Origin: Paucihalobacter sp036825875
Lineage (GTDB): Bacteria > Bacteroidota > Bacteroidia > Flavobacteriales > Flavobacteriaceae
DNA: 22,995 nt
Direction: 5' to 3'
NCBI RefSeq assembly: GCF_036825875.1
Contig: NZ_DAISXK010000043.1
Coordinates: forward strand, 1-22,995
Part shown: piece by piece, positions 6,381-13,946 of the stretch
Layout of the letters: each line of letters opens with the position of its first letter
How positions within the stretch are numbered: position 1 is the stretch's first letter
Program-made: the position numbers and the translations under genes
The notes under the pieces: model-generated
What the model was told of the DNA's origin: nothing
Database searches by the model: none
What the model saw: only the letters and a program-made list of their open reading frames with translations

Positions 6381-6912
6381 AAGTGTAGAAGAATCAAAAA
6401 TTCAAATCTCAGAATTAATGTTACCATCCAATACCAATTTCGGTGGTAAAATTCACGGAGGATACATACTAAAATTAATGGACCAAATAGCATTTGCGTG
6501 TGCCTCCAAACATTCAGGAAGTTATTGTGTTACTGCGTCGGTTGACAGTGTTAATTTTTTAAATCCGATTGAAGTAGGTGAATTGGTAACCATGAAAGCG
6601 TCGGTAAATTACGTCGGTAAATCGTCGATGGTTGTTGGTATAAGAGTTGAATCTGAAAACATTCAAACTGGCAAAAAGAAACATTGTAATTCTTCGTATT
6701 TTACAATGGTTGCAGTAAATGAAAACGGAGTAACAAGCACTGTTCCTGGCTTACGATTAACCAATAAAATTGACGCCAAACGATTTATTAAGGCAATTAA
6801 ACGAAGAGAAAGCGAAACCGAACGCACTTCAACCTTAGACAAAATCTACAAAAATGTTCAAGAACACTTAGAAATATTAAAAAACTACAGAGTTCAAATT
6901 GATTTTAAATAA
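6373..6912 (+). CDS. Acyl-CoA thioesterase, hotdog fold (YciA/BACH-like)
   Basis: This is predicted to hydrolyse acyl-CoA thioesters in the cytoplasm. The hotdog motif NFGGKIHGGYILKLMDQIAF covers residues 22-41, with Asn22 and the catalytic-type Asp37, followed by the strand pattern CVTASVDSVNFLNPIEVGEL typical of acyl-CoA hydrolases. At 179 residues it is longer than the minimal domain. The extra C-terminal tail after about 125 is Lys/Arg-rich and helical. The gene overlaps the DUF3307 gene by 8 bases and closes the operon, with a bidirectional terminator right after its stop. Substrate chain length cannot be read from the sequence. Confidence 0.88.
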   Translation: MFKSVEESKIQISELMLPSNTNFGGKIHGGYILKLMDQIAFACASKHSGSYCVTASVDSVNFLNPIEVGELVTMKASVNYVGKSSMVVGIRVESENIQTGKKKHCNSSYFTMVAVNENGVTSTVPGLRLTNKIDAKRFIKAIKRRESETERTSTLDKIYKNVQEHLEILKNYRVQIDFK

Positions 6913-6915
6913 AAA

Positions 6916-6941
6916 AAGCCATTCTATTTCTAAAATGGCTT
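6916..6941. terminator. Bidirectional intrinsic terminator
   Basis: AAGCCATT (6916-6923) and AATGGCTT (6934-6941) form a hairpin between convergent genes. An A-run lies on its left (6911-6917) and an A/T-rich tract on its right, so it can serve both the thioesterase operon and, on the minus strand, the DOMON gene. Confidence 0.7.
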
Positions 6942-6960
6942 ATAAAATTTATTCAGTTTT

Positions 6961-7755
6961 TTATTGTTTTATAAATCGTTTTGTTTGTGTTACGTCATTA
7001 GAAGTGACTTTCACCAAATAAACTCCACTATTCCAATTAGTAACATTAACTGAGCTACTTAAACTTGAAATGTCTCCACTGTAAACCATTTTTCCTAAGA
7101 CATCAAAAACGTTTAATTTAGCATTATTCATGCCATTTGGTAAAATAATATTTAATCTGTTTTTTGAAGGATTTGGTGCTATTGAAAACTCATTGGTTTG
7201 AAAACGATTAGTTGAAAGTGTTAAGGACTCTAGAGATGCACCCCTATTTGGCCCATGCCATTGCAAAACAAAAGTTTCATCAGTAGAATAAGCCCATACT
7301 AATTGAAGAGAAGTATCGGTTGCAGCAAAAACATAGTCGTTACTATTTCCAGTATTAGGTAATCTCGTCGCAATTAATGTTCTAACATTTCCTTGAACTT
7401 CGTTTGATGTGACAGTCCAATCTTCTCTTGAATCTAACGACGGTGTAATTCCTTGAGAATTTTGGCCTGGTGTTTGTCCTGGAAATCCAAAATATCTATC
7501 GGTTAGCGTTGAACCGTCATATATAACAACATCCTCACCTGCTATCATGTTATCGGTGCCAAAACCAAGACTTAACCATCTATTCGCGGGACCAATTAAG
7601 GTTAAGGTAACTAAATCATCAGTTACATCAATTTGGGCTGAATATGTTTCTGGACTTGTTGTAAAAGTTAGCAGTCCGGTACTGTACGTTTGGCTTTTAA
7701 TAGAGAAGCACAAAATAACGAAAACGCTAAAAAATGCTCGTGTAATTTTTTTCAT
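6961..7755 (-). CDS. Secreted DOMON-domain protein with T9SS type A sorting tail
   Basis: The 264-residue protein has a signal peptide (about 1-21), a DOMON domain (about 38-172) and a C-terminal type IX secretion sorting domain (about 188-264, with IAPNPSKNRLNI, VFDVLGKMVYSGD, NWNSGVYLVKV and the final KRFIKQ). It should therefore be exported across the outer membrane and attached to the surface or released. The DOMON part shows RWLSLGFGTDNMIAGEDVVI (59-78) and LQWHGPNRG (164-172). Met70 and His167 correspond to the haem b ligands known from the cellobiose dehydrogenase cytochrome domain (Met65/His163). Haem binding is thus likely but not proven; some DOMON domains bind sugars. It lies 11 bases downstream of the ankyrin gene and shares its operon. 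Confidence 0.87.
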   Translation of the reverse strand: MKKITRAFFSVFVILCFSIKSQTYSTGLLTFTTSPETYSAQIDVTDDLVTLTLIGPANRWLSLGFGTDNMIAGEDVVIYDGSTLTDRYFGFPGQTPGQNSQGITPSLDSREDWTVTSNEVQGNVRTLIATRLPNTGNSNDYVFAATDTSLQLVWAYSTDETFVLQWHGPNRGASLESLTLSTNRFQTNEFSIAPNPSKNRLNIILPNGMNNAKLNVFDVLGKMVYSGDISSLSSSVNVTNWNSGVYLVKVTSNDVTQTKRFIKQ

Positions 7756-7766
7756 ATTTTCTTTTT

Positions 7767-8285
7767 TTAATCGAAGATAGTAATAATCTTCTTATTTTTT
7801 GATATTAATGCGTAATCAAATGCAGATTTTCCTTTGTTATTCATTTTGTATTTATCTGCATTGTAACCTATAAGCATTTTTACTAGGTCATAATTTTCAG
7901 ACATTACCGCATAATGTAAAGGTGTTGTACCATTGCTATCAGCCAAATTAGGGTTTGCTCCCTTTTCTAGCAACACTTTTACAATTGCTGGTCTATTTTT
8001 AAACACAGCCGCCATGAGCGCCGTTCCATTACTGTCATTATGATTTATATTTTTAGTTCTTTTTGCTAAGTATATTGCAACCTCCTCACTTCCAGAATAA
8101 CAAGCTAATGTAATAGGTAAATATCCTGTTTCATTAATTGAATTAATGGTGTCCGGATTAATTTTTATTAAAACTTCAATATCACTAACCGAGCCAAATC
8201 TTGCGACATCAAAGATATTTCTTTGAGCAAAACTAAAACCGTTACTAAAAATTATAATTATAAAAGTCAGTAATCCAAAGTGCAT
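7767..8285 (-). CDS. Periplasmic ankyrin-repeat protein
   Basis: The 172-residue protein has a Sec signal peptide (hydrophobic 4-19, cleavage likely after SFA at 18-20). An N-terminal helix-like segment (FDVARFGSVSDIEVLI) is followed by ankyrin repeats at about 53-84, 85-116 (SNGTALMAAVFKNRPAIVKV onward) and 117-149, and a partial capping repeat to the C-terminus. Ankyrin repeats mediate protein contacts. A periplasmic ankyrin protein, AnkB, is known to be needed for activity of the haem catalase KatB in Pseudomonas aeruginosa, which is a suggestive parallel because the next gene encodes a probable haem-binding DOMON protein 11 bases downstream. The gene follows carB by 72 bases. I see no clear terminator or promoter in that gap, so read-through from carB is possible. 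Confidence 0.87.
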   Translation of the reverse strand: MHFGLLTFIIIIFSNGFSFAQRNIFDVARFGSVSDIEVLIKINPDTINSINETGYLPITLACYSGSEEVAIYLAKRTKNINHNDSNGTALMAAVFKNRPAIVKVLLEKGANPNLADSNGTTPLHYAVMSENYDLVKMLIGYNADKYKMNNKGKSAFDYALISKNKKIITIFD

Positions 8286-8357
8286 AAAAAAAAGTATATT
8301 TTATGCTAAATTAATAATTATTAAGCATATAGAATTGTAGTTTATCGAATATATAAG

Positions 8358-11210
8358 CTATTTACTGAGATACATTTTTCGTCTTGAATACAGATTATAA
8401 AATTCATCATCTTTTAGGTTATCTATAAACAAAATACTTTCGCCTGTACTTTTCATTTCTGGACCTAACTTTTTATTGACATTGGGAAATTTATTGAACG
8501 AAAACACAGGCTGTTTTATGGCATAACCTTTTAATTGTGGATTAAAGTTAAAATCAGTTACCTTATTGATTCCGAGCATTACTTTGGTGGCGTAATTAAC
8601 ATAAGGCTCTCCATACGCTTTAGCTATAAAAGGCACTGTTCTAGAAGCACGTGGATTGGCTTCAATGATGTAAACAATATCGTCTTTGATAGCGAACTGA
8701 ACGTTTAATAATCCCACCGTATTTAGAGCTAAAGCAATTTTCTTGGTGTGATCTTTAATTTGTTGCATCACAAATTCACCTAAATTAAATGGAGGTAGAG
8801 TAGCATTGCTATCACCTGAGTGGATTCCGCAAGGCTCAATATGCTCCATAATTCCGATAATATATACATTTTCGCCATCGCAAATAGCATCGGCTTCTGC
8901 TTCTATGGCACCGTCTAAATAACGATCCAGCAATAATTTATTGTTGGGTATCTTGCGTAACAAATCTACTACGTGCTCTTCTAATTCTTGTTTATTTATG
9001 ACAATTTTCATGCCTTGGCCTCCTAAAACGTAGGACGGTCTTACCAGAATAGGAAAGTCTAATCTATCAGCGACAAGTAACGCTTCTTCGGCAGTTTCTG
9101 CAACATCAAACTCTGGATAAGGAATATTATTTTCTTGTAGTAGTTTTGAAAAACTACCTCTGTCTTCTGCTAAATCAAGAGATTTAAAAGTAGTTCCAAT
9201 AATTTTTATGCCGTATCTATCCAATTTTTCAGCGAGCTTTAAAGCTGTCTGCCCACCAAGCTGAACAATCACGCCCTCAGGCTTTTCATGTTGAATAATA
9301 TCATAAATATGTTCCCAAAATACGGGTTCAAAATAAAGTTTATCCGCAATGTCGAAATCGGTTGAAACCGTTTCCGGATTACAATTTATCATAATAGTTT
9401 CGTAACCACATTCTGCTGCGGCTAAAACACCGTGAACACAACAATAATCAAACTCTATACCTTGGCCAATACGGTTTGGTCCCGAACCTAAAACTATTAT
9501 TTTCTTTCTGTCTGTCACCACACTTTCGTTGGAAACATAAGTATGTCCGTCAGAGGTAGTAATTTCACTTTCAAAAGTTGAATAGTAATAAGGTGTTTGT
9601 GCTTTAAATTCTGCAGCACAAGTATCAACAAGTTTGAAAACACGTTTCACATTAAACTCGTCGCGTTTTTTATACACTTGACTTTCTAAGCAACCTAACA
9701 TATGCGCAATTTGCCGATCACCATAGCCTTTTTGTTTGGCTTCTAGGAGTAAATCTTTTTCAATAGTGTTGATGTTATATTTAGATATTTCTTTTTCAAG
9801 CTGATACAATTCTTCGTATTGCTTTAAAAACCACATATCAATTTTTGTGATATCATAAATTCTCGCTAATGGAATTCCCATTTGAATGGCATCATAAATA
9901 ACAAAAACTCTGTCCCAACTTGCGAAGGTTAATTTCTCAATGATTTGATCGTAATTTGTATAACCTTTTCCATCTGCACCCAATCCATTTCTCTTAATTT
10001 CGAGCGATTGTGTGGCTTTATGTAAGGCTTCTTGAAAAGAGCGTCCTATAGCCATTACCTCACCTACTGCCTTCATTTGCAAACCTAAGGTTCTATCTGA
10101 CCCTTCAAATTTATCGAAATTCCAACGCGGAATTTTAACTACTACATAATCTAGGGTAGGTTCAAATAAAGCTGAAGTGGATTTGGTAATTTGATTGTTT
10201 AATTCATTTAAATGATAGCCTATAGCTAGTTTGGTAGCAACTTTTGCAATTGGATAGCCTGTGGCTTTACTAGCCAAAGCCGAAGAACGCGATACTCTTG
10301 GGTTAATTTCAATAGCTATAATGTCTTCCTTTTCATCGGGACTTACCGCGAATTGAACGTTACAACCTCCAGCGAAATCACCAATACTGCGCATCATATG
10401 TATGGCCATATCTCGCATACGTTGCTGGGTTTTATCAGAAAGTGTCATAGCAGGCGCAACCGTAATTGAATCACCTGTATGAATGCCCATAGGGTCCATG
10501 TTTTCAATAGTACAGATAATTACAACATTGTCGTTTCTATCTCTAAGTAATTCTAATTCATATTCTTTCCAGCCAATAAGGGCCTTGTCTATCATTACCT
10601 CATGAATGGGAGATACCTCTAAGCCGCGGGTTAATAATTCATCAAAATCTTCTTCTCTATAAACAATAGAGGCACCAGCACCGCCAAGGGTAAAGGAGGC
10701 TCTAATAACCAATGGAAATCCGAATTGTTGCGCAATTTCCTTTCCTTTTAAATAAGAAGTTGCTGTTGCTTGAGGCGCCATTGGAACTCCAATTCTTTCC
10801 ATTAAATCTCTAAACTTTTCTCTATCTTCAGTAATATTAATGGCAGCAATATCTACACCAATCATCTTCACCCCAAAATCGTCCCAAATGCCCTTTTCGT
10901 CAGCTTCAATGCATAAATTTAAAGCGGTTTGACCTCCCATAGTTGGTAAAACAGCATCAATCTGCGGATGATCTTTTAAGATTTTTATTAGTGATTTGGT
11001 AGTAAGTGGCAATAGGTATATATGATCAGCCATACTTGGGTCGGTCATAATAGTTGCGGGGTTAGAGTTGATGAGTATGGTTTCGATTCCATCTTCTCTT
11101 AATGAGCGTAATGATTGTGATCCTGCGTAATCAAATTCGCAAGCTTGACCAATAACGATAGGTCCCGAGCCTATAATGAGGACAGATTTTATTCTTTGAT
11201 TTCTTGGCAT
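8358..11210 (-). CDS. carB: Carbamoyl-phosphate synthase large subunit, lacking the C-terminal MGS domain
   Basis: This enzyme makes carbamoyl phosphate from bicarbonate, ammonia (delivered by the small subunit CarA) and two ATP, for pyrimidine and arginine synthesis. The 950-residue protein begins with the usual MPRNQRIKSVLIIGSGPIVI and contains two ATP-grasp halves. The first ends around EINPRVSRSSALASKATGYP, the second starts at KKIIVLGSGPNRIGQGIEFD and ends with EANPRASRTVPFIAKAYGEP. Enterobacterial CarB has about 1073 residues. Here the chain stops after GESILFIDNLKDDEFYNLYS, so the C-terminal MGS-like allosteric domain is absent. From memory this short form is normal in Flavobacteriaceae, not a truncation. 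rpmH lies upstream but is separated by a terminator. A -7-like TAATTTTG at 11241-11234 could start carB. Confidence 0.97.
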   Translation of the reverse strand: MPRNQRIKSVLIIGSGPIVIGQACEFDYAGSQSLRSLREDGIETILINSNPATIMTDPSMADHIYLLPLTTKSLIKILKDHPQIDAVLPTMGGQTALNLCIEADEKGIWDDFGVKMIGVDIAAINITEDREKFRDLMERIGVPMAPQATATSYLKGKEIAQQFGFPLVIRASFTLGGAGASIVYREEDFDELLTRGLEVSPIHEVMIDKALIGWKEYELELLRDRNDNVVIICTIENMDPMGIHTGDSITVAPAMTLSDKTQQRMRDMAIHMMRSIGDFAGGCNVQFAVSPDEKEDIIAIEINPRVSRSSALASKATGYPIAKVATKLAIGYHLNELNNQITKSTSALFEPTLDYVVVKIPRWNFDKFEGSDRTLGLQMKAVGEVMAIGRSFQEALHKATQSLEIKRNGLGADGKGYTNYDQIIEKLTFASWDRVFVIYDAIQMGIPLARIYDITKIDMWFLKQYEELYQLEKEISKYNINTIEKDLLLEAKQKGYGDRQIAHMLGCLESQVYKKRDEFNVKRVFKLVDTCAAEFKAQTPYYYSTFESEITTSDGHTYVSNESVVTDRKKIIVLGSGPNRIGQGIEFDYCCVHGVLAAAECGYETIMINCNPETVSTDFDIADKLYFEPVFWEHIYDIIQHEKPEGVIVQLGGQTALKLAEKLDRYGIKIIGTTFKSLDLAEDRGSFSKLLQENNIPYPEFDVAETAEEALLVADRLDFPILVRPSYVLGGQGMKIVINKQELEEHVVDLLRKIPNNKLLLDRYLDGAIEAEADAICDGENVYIIGIMEHIEPCGIHSGDSNATLPPFNLGEFVMQQIKDHTKKIALALNTVGLLNVQFAIKDDIVYIIEANPRASRTVPFIAKAYGEPYVNYATKVMLGINKVTDFNFNPQLKGYAIKQPVFSFNKFPNVNKKLGPEMKSTGESILFIDNLKDDEFYNLYSRRKMYLSK

Positions 11211-11233
11211 TTTTTTAAGATAGTATTGAAATT

Positions 11234-11241
11234 CAAAATTA
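11234..11241 (-). promoter_or_regulatory. Possible -7 box of the carB promoter
   Basis: The minus strand reads TAATTTTG here, a perfect TAnnTTTG, which would give a leader of about 17-20 bases before carB. The -33 position falls in the T-tract of the rpmH terminator (TTTT and not TTTG), so this is a weak assignment. Confidence 0.4.
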
Positions 11242-11261
11242 GTTTACTATGGGGTATAAAA

Positions 11262-11289
11262 AAAGGTGTTACACCAAAGTAACACCTTT
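11262..11289 (-). terminator. Intrinsic terminator of rpmH
   Basis: AAAGGTGTTAC (11262-11272) and GTAACACCTTT (11279-11289) form a perfect 11-bp stem with a 6-base loop. On the minus strand it is followed by a T-run (the A-run at about 11258-11264 of the plus strand), as expected for termination after rpmH and before carB. Confidence 0.85.
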
Positions 11290-11312
11290 ATTATATTAAC
11301 AATTGTTAATCA

Positions 11313-11474
11313 TTATTTTTTATGTCTTGATTCGGTAGATACAGACAATTTCTTTCTTCCTTTTGCACGTCTGCGTGCTAGGACTTTTCTTCCGTTGGCG
11401 CTAGCCATTCTTTCTCTAAAACCGTGCTTGTTTCTTCTTTTTCTTTTGGACGGTTGAAACGTTCTTTTACTCAT
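11313..11474 (-). CDS. rpmH: 50S ribosomal protein L34
   Basis: Translation of the minus strand from the ATG at 11474 gives 53 residues beginning MSKRTFQPSKRKRRNKHGFR, then ERMASANGRKVLARRRAKGR, and ending in HKK. This is the highly conserved, very basic L34 sequence of the large ribosomal subunit. The length is at the upper end of the usual 44-53 residues, with an extended C-terminus as is common in this phylum. It has a strong promoter upstream and a terminator directly after it. In many bacteria L34 lies near the replication origin or dnaA, but nothing of the kind is visible here. Confidence 0.97.
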   Translation of the reverse strand: MSKRTFQPSKRKRRNKHGFRERMASANGRKVLARRRAKGRKKLSVSTESRHKK

Positions 11475-11544
11475 TGCCGTGTATCTTTATTGCTTAATAT
11501 TCTGTTTTGAAAATATTTTGACATACCTACGCCAAAACTGGGGG

Positions 11545-11575
11545 CAAATATACAAAGAGTTTTTACTTTGACAAA
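11545..11575 (-). promoter_or_regulatory. rpmH promoter (TTTG-N19-TATATTTG)
   Basis: On the minus strand a -33 TTTG (11575-11572) is followed after 19 bases by a perfect -7 box TATATTTG (11552-11545). This is the Bacteroidota housekeeping promoter consensus with ideal spacing. The leader before the L34 start would be about 65 bases. Confidence 0.75.
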
Positions 11576-11638
11576 CCATAAATTAAAAATATTTTCGATT
11601 GTTTTTATTACCTTCGCACTTTGAAAAATATAGGATTT

Positions 11639-12199
11639 ATGTTCAATAAAAATATAAAATTAGTTATTGCTTTTTTAATTATAGCCTTTGGTATCTACCA
11701 GTTTACGGAAGGTTTTATAGGAAATGGTATCATGTACCTACTACTATCAACCATATTTATTTTTCTTTACTTTAAAAACGAATTTATTCTTTTGGCATTT
11801 TTAAAATTGAGAAAACAAGACTTTGAAGGCGCAAAAAAATGGTTAGACAAAATAAAAAACCCGAAATCTGCCTTGGTAAAGAAACAACAAGGTTACTTTT
11901 ATTACCTGCATGGTTTAATGGTATCTCAATCTAATATGAATCAAGCTGAAAAATTTTTTAAACAGGCAATAAGTTTAGGACTTTCGATGGATCACGATTT
12001 GGCGATGGCAAAACTTAATTTAGCAGGTATCGCTTTTAGTAAAAGGCGGCCTCAAGAAGCTAAGCTCCTAATTAATGAAGCTCAAAAACTAGATAAGCGT
12101 GGTATGATGACCGATCAAATAAAAATGATGAAAGACCAAATGAAAAAATCTACAGGCCCTCAACCGCATTATGGTAATCGTAATATGAAGCGTCGCTAA
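11639..12199 (+). CDS. Small membrane protein with TPR-like repeats, unknown function
   Basis: I do not recognise a named gene. From ATG 11639 the protein has 186 residues. Two close hydrophobic helices (about 7-21 and 28-45) are followed by helical TPR-like repeats (DFEGAKKWLDKIKNPKSALV, GYFYYLHGLMVSQSNMNQAE, ALAKLNLAGIAF-type helix near 125-135) and a basic, polar tail ending in GNRNMKRR. The in-frame TTG at 11621 is less likely as start because a -7-like TACCTTCG at 11609-11616 would place transcription initiation close to it. It is convergent with the lytic transglycosylase, their stop codons abutting at 12199/12200. A membrane-anchored scaffold role is only a guess. Confidence 0.7.
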   Translation: MFNKNIKLVIAFLIIAFGIYQFTEGFIGNGIMYLLLSTIFIFLYFKNEFILLAFLKLRKQDFEGAKKWLDKIKNPKSALVKKQQGYFYYLHGLMVSQSNMNQAEKFFKQAISLGLSMDHDLAMAKLNLAGIAFSKRRPQEAKLLINEAQKLDKRGMMTDQIKMMKDQMKKSTGPQPHYGNRNMKRR

Positions 12200-13135
12200 T
12201 TACGGTTTCGAATAATATCCTTTTTCAGGAATTTCGATGGTATATTTTTTTCCGCTTTTATTATTTAGGTGTGATTCTCTTAACCAAGGGTTATGTAGTT
12301 TTAATAACTTGTAATTAATATTATGTTGTTCTGCAAAAGCAGTAAAATCAGAAATAGGAGTATCAACCTCAACTTTTAAAGTTGGAATATTATTATATAA
12401 GTCTTCAGGTTTAAAATTAAATCCATAAGTTGTAGGATTGTTTAATATTTCTTTTAATGCCACAATTCTAAACATATACCTGCCTGTTTCTTCACCCAAA
12501 AGCAAATCGTAATAATCGTTGACGTTTTGAATTTTTAACTGTTTGGAGATTCCACCATTTCCGGCGTTATATGCCGCAGCTGCTAAAGTCCAAGAACCAA
12601 AACGTTCTTTAGATTGTTTTAAATATTTACAAGCTACTTCTGTCGCCTTTTCAATATGATAACGTTCATCAACGTTACTATTAATTTCCAATCCAAACTC
12701 CTTGCCTGTTTCAGGCATGATTTGCCAAAAACCTCTTGCCCCAGCTGGTGACACGGCGTTAGTCAAGCCGCTTTCAATAACTGCCAAATATTTAAAATCG
12801 TCTGGAATATTATTCTTTTTAAGAATAGGTTCAATAATTGGAAAATATTTTTCTGCACGCTTAAACATTAATAAAGCATTTGACTGCCAGTACGTATTTA
12901 CTAACAGTTCTCTATCCATGCGTTCGTAAATATCAGGATCGTTCAAAGGAACCGCTTCATCTGCAAAATTCAAATCATTTGGAACTTGAATTGCATACAC
13001 ATTGTATTTATTTACAGGATCGTTTTCCAATTTTAATTGTGGAATTGCATCTGGCACTTTTTGTGTTGCTGTTATGATTAAAGTGAGTAGGCAAATAGCA
13101 CCAAATACCGCCATTATATGCTTTACAGTTTTCAT
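12200..13135 (-). CDS. Membrane-bound lytic murein transglycosylase, SLT domain (MltD-like)
   Basis: This enzyme cleaves the glycan strands of peptidoglycan, leaving 1,6-anhydro-muramic ends. The 311-residue protein has an N-terminal hydrophobic segment (about 7-23; signal or anchor, no lipobox Cys in the usual place). An SLT/GH23 domain spans about 98-220: AVIESGL with catalytic Glu121, GARGFWQIMPETG (132-144) and AAAAYNAGNGGISK near 195-208. After this comes a short C-terminal segment with NPWLRE and GKKYTIEIPEKG, without the LysM repeats seen in longer MltD proteins. It lies 44 bases after the alpha/beta hydrolase on the same strand and could be cotranscribed. A TACCTTTC at 13166-13159 may be its own -7 box. 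Confidence 0.9.
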   Translation of the reverse strand: MKTVKHIMAVFGAICLLTLIITATQKVPDAIPQLKLENDPVNKYNVYAIQVPNDLNFADEAVPLNDPDIYERMDRELLVNTYWQSNALLMFKRAEKYFPIIEPILKKNNIPDDFKYLAVIESGLTNAVSPAGARGFWQIMPETGKEFGLEINSNVDERYHIEKATEVACKYLKQSKERFGSWTLAAAAYNAGNGGISKQLKIQNVNDYYDLLLGEETGRYMFRIVALKEILNNPTTYGFNFKPEDLYNNIPTLKVEVDTPISDFTAFAEQHNINYKLLKLHNPWLRESHLNNKSGKKYTIEIPEKGYYSKP

Positions 13136-13179
13136 TTCGAATGGATTTTTTGATTATTGAAAGGTATGAAATTAAAGTG

Positions 13180-13854
13180 TTACTTTAAAGTTTCATTCAA
13201 AATTATATGTGGTAAATTTTCGTTAAACCATTTATATTTATTGATGATCATGATGTGAGTGCCTCCCTTAACCACAATACAATTTCCACCGCAAGAATCA
13301 GGAAAAACAATATCTTTTTCTCCATGAATATAAATAGCTTGAAGATTGGGAGATTCTTGTTCCCAACATACTACTTGTTTTATGGCCCAATCTAAATAGT
13401 ACTTGTCACTTACCGACAAATACTTTTTATAAAGTTCAATTCGTTTTTTAACAGTTTCACCAAAAGCAAATTTTGAAAGTGCATCAATATTGCTCACTAA
13501 TTGTGTGGGTAAAATTTTGTAAGCCTTGGTGATTTTTAATAACTGAAGATGTTTGGGCAGTTCGTACTTATGTTTTACACTAGACACAACTATAAGCTTT
13601 TTTAAAGTTATGTATTTTGCCATTTCTTGAACCAGAATGCCACCAAAAGAAACACCTAATAAAACTACGTTGGGTTGGTCTATTCGCAGGCACATTCGTT
13701 GCGCATACTGTTGCAAAGATTCCTCTTTTTCGGGAATCATCCAGTCTAACCAATGAATTTTAAATTGGTTTTCTGGAAGTTTAATATATTCAAAAATAGT
13801 AGGGCTTGCTGCCATTCCTGGCATTAAATACACATTTATGATTTCTTGATTCAT
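13180..13854 (-). CDS. Alpha/beta hydrolase, substrate unknown
   Basis: The 224-residue protein has the alpha/beta hydrolase order of motifs. An oxyanion-region YLMPGMAASP (9-18) is followed by the nucleophile elbow GVSFGG with Ser69, a late Asp181 in IHGEKD and His200 in GGTHIMI, which together form the usual catalytic triad. It has no signal peptide, so it should act in the cytoplasm. It is shorter than typical members because the cap region is small. It is divergent from the GNAT-like gene, with an inverted repeat in the 92-base gap, and precedes the lytic transglycosylase by 44 bases. The substrate cannot be inferred. Confidence 0.85.
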   Translation of the reverse strand: MNQEIINVYLMPGMAASPTIFEYIKLPENQFKIHWLDWMIPEKEESLQQYAQRMCLRIDQPNVVLLGVSFGGILVQEMAKYITLKKLIVVSSVKHKYELPKHLQLLKITKAYKILPTQLVSNIDALSKFAFGETVKKRIELYKKYLSVSDKYYLDWAIKQVVCWEQESPNLQAIYIHGEKDIVFPDSCGGNCIVVKGGTHIMIINKYKWFNENLPHIILNETLK

Positions 13855-13873
13855 CGAGTTTTAAAATTATTCG

Positions 13874-13908
13874 TACCTTTGTGTATCTGTTCATGCAAAA
13901 TAACAGAT
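13874..13908 (+). promoter_or_regulatory. Possible promoter and operator between hydrolase and GNAT-like genes
   Basis: A perfect -7 box TACCTTTG lies at 13874-13881 on the plus strand, about 66 bases before the GNAT-like start; no clear -33 is seen. Directly after it a 7-bp perfect inverted repeat, ATCTGTT (13885-13891) and AACAGAT (13902-13908), covers the predicted transcription start and sits between two divergent genes. Confidence 0.4.
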
Positions 13909-13946
13909 TCTTTTGCTTACCGACCCTAGGAATAAAATAATTAATT

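Noticed and set aside
8358..11210. carB as a broken or frameshifted gene because of its short length
   Set aside because: Both synthetase halves are intact, the end falls exactly at a domain boundary, and the short form fits what I recall of Flavobacteriaceae.
11266..11457. Plus-strand reading frame of 63 codons
   Set aside because: It is antisense to rpmH and has a low-complexity product; the minus strand encodes clear L34.
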